Source of the DNA: Gracilariopsis chorda
Lineage: Eukaryota > Rhodophyta > Florideophyceae > Gracilariales > Gracilariaceae
Reading direction: 5' to 3'
Assembly (NCBI GenBank): GCA_003194525.1
Contig: NBIV01000872.1
Coordinates: forward strand, 1 to 20,373
DNA: 20,373 bases
The position numbers and the translations under genes were made by a program. The notes under the pieces were generated by a model. That model saw only the letters and a program-made list of their open reading frames with translations. It made no database searches and had not been told where the DNA came from. Shown here in pieces: positions 18,333 through 20,373 of this stretch (positions are counted from its first letter, which is position 1; each line of letters begins with the position of its first letter).

Positions 18333-18351
18333 ATCAAATTGTTAATTTGAT
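18333..18351. repeat. perfect 8-bp inverted repeat, 3-base loop
   Basis: ATCAAATT-GTT-AATTTGAT is AT-rich and lies 14 bases before the GC-rich stem at 18366. Confidence 0.6.
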
Positions 18352-18365
18352 TCCGCTTTTCTAAA

Positions 18366-18394
18366 CCGGGGCAGATGCTCTAAGGATGCCCCGG
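18366..18394. repeat. perfect 8-bp GC-rich inverted repeat, 13-base loop
   Basis: CCGGGGCA pairs with TGCCCCGG. No T-run follows it, so it does not look like a simple terminator. Confidence 0.6.
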
Positions 18395-18607
18395 AGTGGA
18401 GGCGACGATTGCCAACGTTGGTGGCCCTGTCGTACAAAGAGAAAATCTGAGCAAGAGCCGGGTCGCAAGAATAATTCTCTTCCTTCGTACAGGGATTCTG
18501 TCTGAGTTGCAGGGCAGAAACCGGTAGTCTTGAAGAGAAGTACTACCGGACGTCGGAGCGACCAGCGCTAACTAAGAAGCCTAGGTGAATGAACAAAGCT
18601 AGTTGCA

Positions 18608-19307
18608 ATGCTGCCATCCGAAACTTTAGTGGCATTTCACAATGCATCGCCAATGCACCTGCTTCGTGCACAAGACGCACATCGCCCAGAAGCAAGGCGA
18701 CGCTCTGTGCGGTGCGTTTCATCACCTCCACCGGCGCGAGATGCCCTCATCTCTCTCACGGCGCCGAATTCCCCACGAGTAGGTCGGGATGAGCAGCTAG
18801 CGCCATTGCTCGCCCAGTTGATGAATCTGCCGCCTCCACCAGTCGACAAGCGTATCATCGGCGTGTGGCGAAATGCCCACACCAGTGTCCCCCAGACCGC
18901 TTCTCCGATCCAGAGGGCAGCCATCGTCAATGAAAAGTTTTGTGCCTGAAGTGCAGCAAATTGTGGTCGGCGATGAGGTACCTCTCGCAATTGTGAATCG
19001 TCTCTTGTTTCCGGGGGGCGAGCTCAATATCATGGCAGTTGTGACGGACGTTCAAACGCAACGTTTATGCCTTCGTTTCACACGAGCTTGGTTCTTGCTC
19101 GGGGGTGGCTTCAGGATACCATACCCGGTTCCATTTCGGTTGTTGGGGAAGAAGTCTTGTGGATGGCTGGATATCGTTTACATCGACGATGAGCTGAGAG
19201 TGACTAAGGGTAATCGAGGGTCTACCTTCGTCTTGAGGAAGGAAAGCGATGATGTTGGTCTTGCCTATACGCCGGAACTGCGTGAAGAACTCGAAAAGAA
19301 CTCATAG
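18608..19307 (+). CDS. plastid lipid-associated protein (PAP/fibrillin family), one frameshift
   Basis: Fibrillins are plastid proteins associated with plastoglobules and thylakoids. From the ATG at 18608 the first 40 residues are Arg/Ser-rich and acid-poor, with RRSVRC, like a plastid transit peptide. Residues 60-100 fit the family start (LLAQLMNLPPPP, then GVW, then HTS), followed by TASPIQRA. Frame 2 ends at TGA 18947-18949, but the domain continues in frame 3 from about 18940 (VPEVQQIV), through FRIPYPVPFRLLG and the C-terminal hallmark GWLDIVYIDDELRVTKGN, to TAG at 19305-19307. The shift falls at or next to the TTTT run at about 18939-18942, so one extra base is likely. The length of about 230 residues is normal for a small fibrillin. 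It is either a pseudogene or a good gene with a sequence error. It converges on the DAHP synthase gene. Confidence 0.65.
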
Positions 19308-19618
19308 CATTCTACGTCCAGAAAGCAAAGTTCTTACCTGTAAATATAGCGCCATGATAATGCGACGGTTATCCTAAGGAAGCCATTTTTCTGTATTCGT
19401 CAGCAGTTTGGCACACCTCCGTCACCACGCGTGAGACTAGGGTACTCCATGAGATCAACTACCATGTACAGCTCTTTGTGTTAGTGCTCTCTTCGTACAA
19501 TTCGATACTCTATGGGAGTAGCTCAGAAGCGATGCTGGATACCAGAGACATCAATCAATGCGTCTTTCCACCCTCTTCCTCTGCGCTTTGTAACGATGCG
19601 ACATTTGCTTGTCAGTGG
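19308..19618. other. intergenic region between convergent genes
   Basis: About 310 bases with no open frame of note and no AATAAA on either strand. TGTAAATA at about 19340 may act as a 3' processing signal for the fibrillin gene. Confidence 0.4.
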
Positions 19619-20373
19619 CTACTTACGGCGTGAAAACTTTCTCAACCGTTGTCCGACCTCATAAGCCATCTCAATGGACTGTGCACCGTTCAGCCTGGGT
19701 CGCACATACTCTTATAATTCTCCGACAATCTTTCCTCTGTCACCTCGTTCACGTCGCCTCCCAAACACTCTGTAACATTCTCTTCTCCGGTCATTTCGAG
19801 ATGCACACCTCCAGGCACGGTGCCTTCCTGCGCGTGGGCTTGGAAGAAAGCGTCAACCTCACCGAGCACCCGGCCAAACGGACGCGTTTTGACACCATTG
19901 ACCTTTATAGTATTTCCAATGCATGGGGTCTACGCTCCATACGACATGCCGCCCCTCTTGTTTCACCGCTCTGAGCAAAGCGGGGAGCCTGTCCATGAGC
20001 TTGTCCTGTCCCATTCGTATAATGAGCATAATCTTTCCAGGGTCATTGTCCGGATTGAGTGTATCCAGCATTGTTAGTACTTCTGCCGGGTCCGCAGTTG
20101 GGCCCAGCTTAACCCCAGTGGGATTCTCTATGCCGCGGAGAAACTCTACATGTGCTCCTTCAAGTTGCCTTGTTCGCTCGCCCACCCACAACATGTGCGC
20201 AGACGAACAATACCAACTCATGTGTCCACTCGATGTCATGGACTGCCTAGTGAGTGCCGCCTCGTATGTGAGGAGCAGTGCCTCGTGGGACGAGTAGAAC
20301 TCGGGTTCGCGCATGTTCTGCAAGCCTTCCGTGCTTGCAGAAGTATCTAACCCACATGCGGCAACAAAATTGA
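19619..20373 (-). CDS. class II DAHP synthase (shikimate pathway), C-terminal part, two frame changes
   Basis: The enzyme joins phosphoenolpyruvate and erythrose 4-phosphate to give DAHP, the first step to aromatic amino acids; in plants and algae it is plastid-located. Reading leftward from the window edge the frame is open and contains [48 protein letters not shown] and WSVDPMH. The frame breaks at about 19918-19919, where one extra base is present, and continues with [27 protein letters not shown] and CDP. A second break near 19697, one base missing, leads to [19 protein letters not shown] and TAG at 19621-19619. The metal ligands of this half (His of DPMH, Glu of HLEMTG, Asp of CDPRLN) are all present. 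The N-terminal half lies outside the window. It is a pseudogene, or a real gene with sequence errors. Confidence 0.75.

Larger units (their letters stand above)
17940..18607. other. non-coding region with an inverted-repeat cluster
   Basis: No gene is supported. The left part is T-rich. From 18167 to about 18500 there are four inverted repeats: 18167-18229, 18333-18351, 18366-18394 and a two-block one at 18425-18494 (CCCTGT/ACAGGG and AGAGAA/TTCTCT). Confidence 0.5.

Overview
The window looks like nuclear DNA of a plastid-bearing eukaryote, most likely a red alga; that placement is inference, not a database match. Two gene bodies at the right edge support it: a plastid fibrillin/PAP-domain protein and a class II (plant/bacterial type) DAHP synthase of the shikimate pathway. 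Genes lack obvious introns, TATAAAAG and AATAAA signals occur, and most of the window is decayed transposable elements.

Layout, left to right. 1-2821 (+): decayed Ty3/gypsy pol (RT, RNase H, integrase) with frameshifts and stops, followed by a probable 3' LTR to about 3729. 4348-5500 (+): a gene with a Uma2-like (DUF820) nuclease fold and a coiled-coil tail, with its own TATA box, one +1 frame change, and an AATAAA overlapping its stop. 5506-9044: no gene I can support, apart from a tRNA-like fragment. 9045-10844 (-): a CACTA/tnp2-type transposase fossil that stays in one frame but carries five in-frame stops. 10895-14801 (-): a second gypsy element (gag, zinc knuckle, protease, RT with an internal deletion), with its primer-binding site and 5' LTR (copy A, 14888-15671) on the right. 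15672-17935 (+): a PIF1/Helitron-type helicase pseudogene, split by a solo LTR (copy B, 16752-17583) that is related to copy A and flanked by a 5-bp target duplication. 17940-18600: non-coding, with a cluster of inverted repeats. 18608-19307 (+): fibrillin-family gene with one frameshift. 19619-20373 (-): C-terminal part of class II DAHP synthase with two single-base frame changes, running off the window.

The most unusual signal is in the LTRs. Copies A and B, though strongly diverged, are built as chains of 3-5 bp GC-rich hairpins. Several stems show paired compensatory changes between the copies, many loops in B are GNRA-type when read on the + strand, and the ends form a 15-bp imperfect inverted repeat. 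The LTR of the first gypsy element is also hairpin-rich. The second notable item is the Uma2-type protein in a nuclear setting, a family known mainly from cyanobacteria and other bacteria.

The elements record nested events: the second gypsy lies against the truncated 5' side of the helicase, and a relative inserted an LTR into the same helicase. Removing copy B and one target duplication rejoins the helicase in frame.
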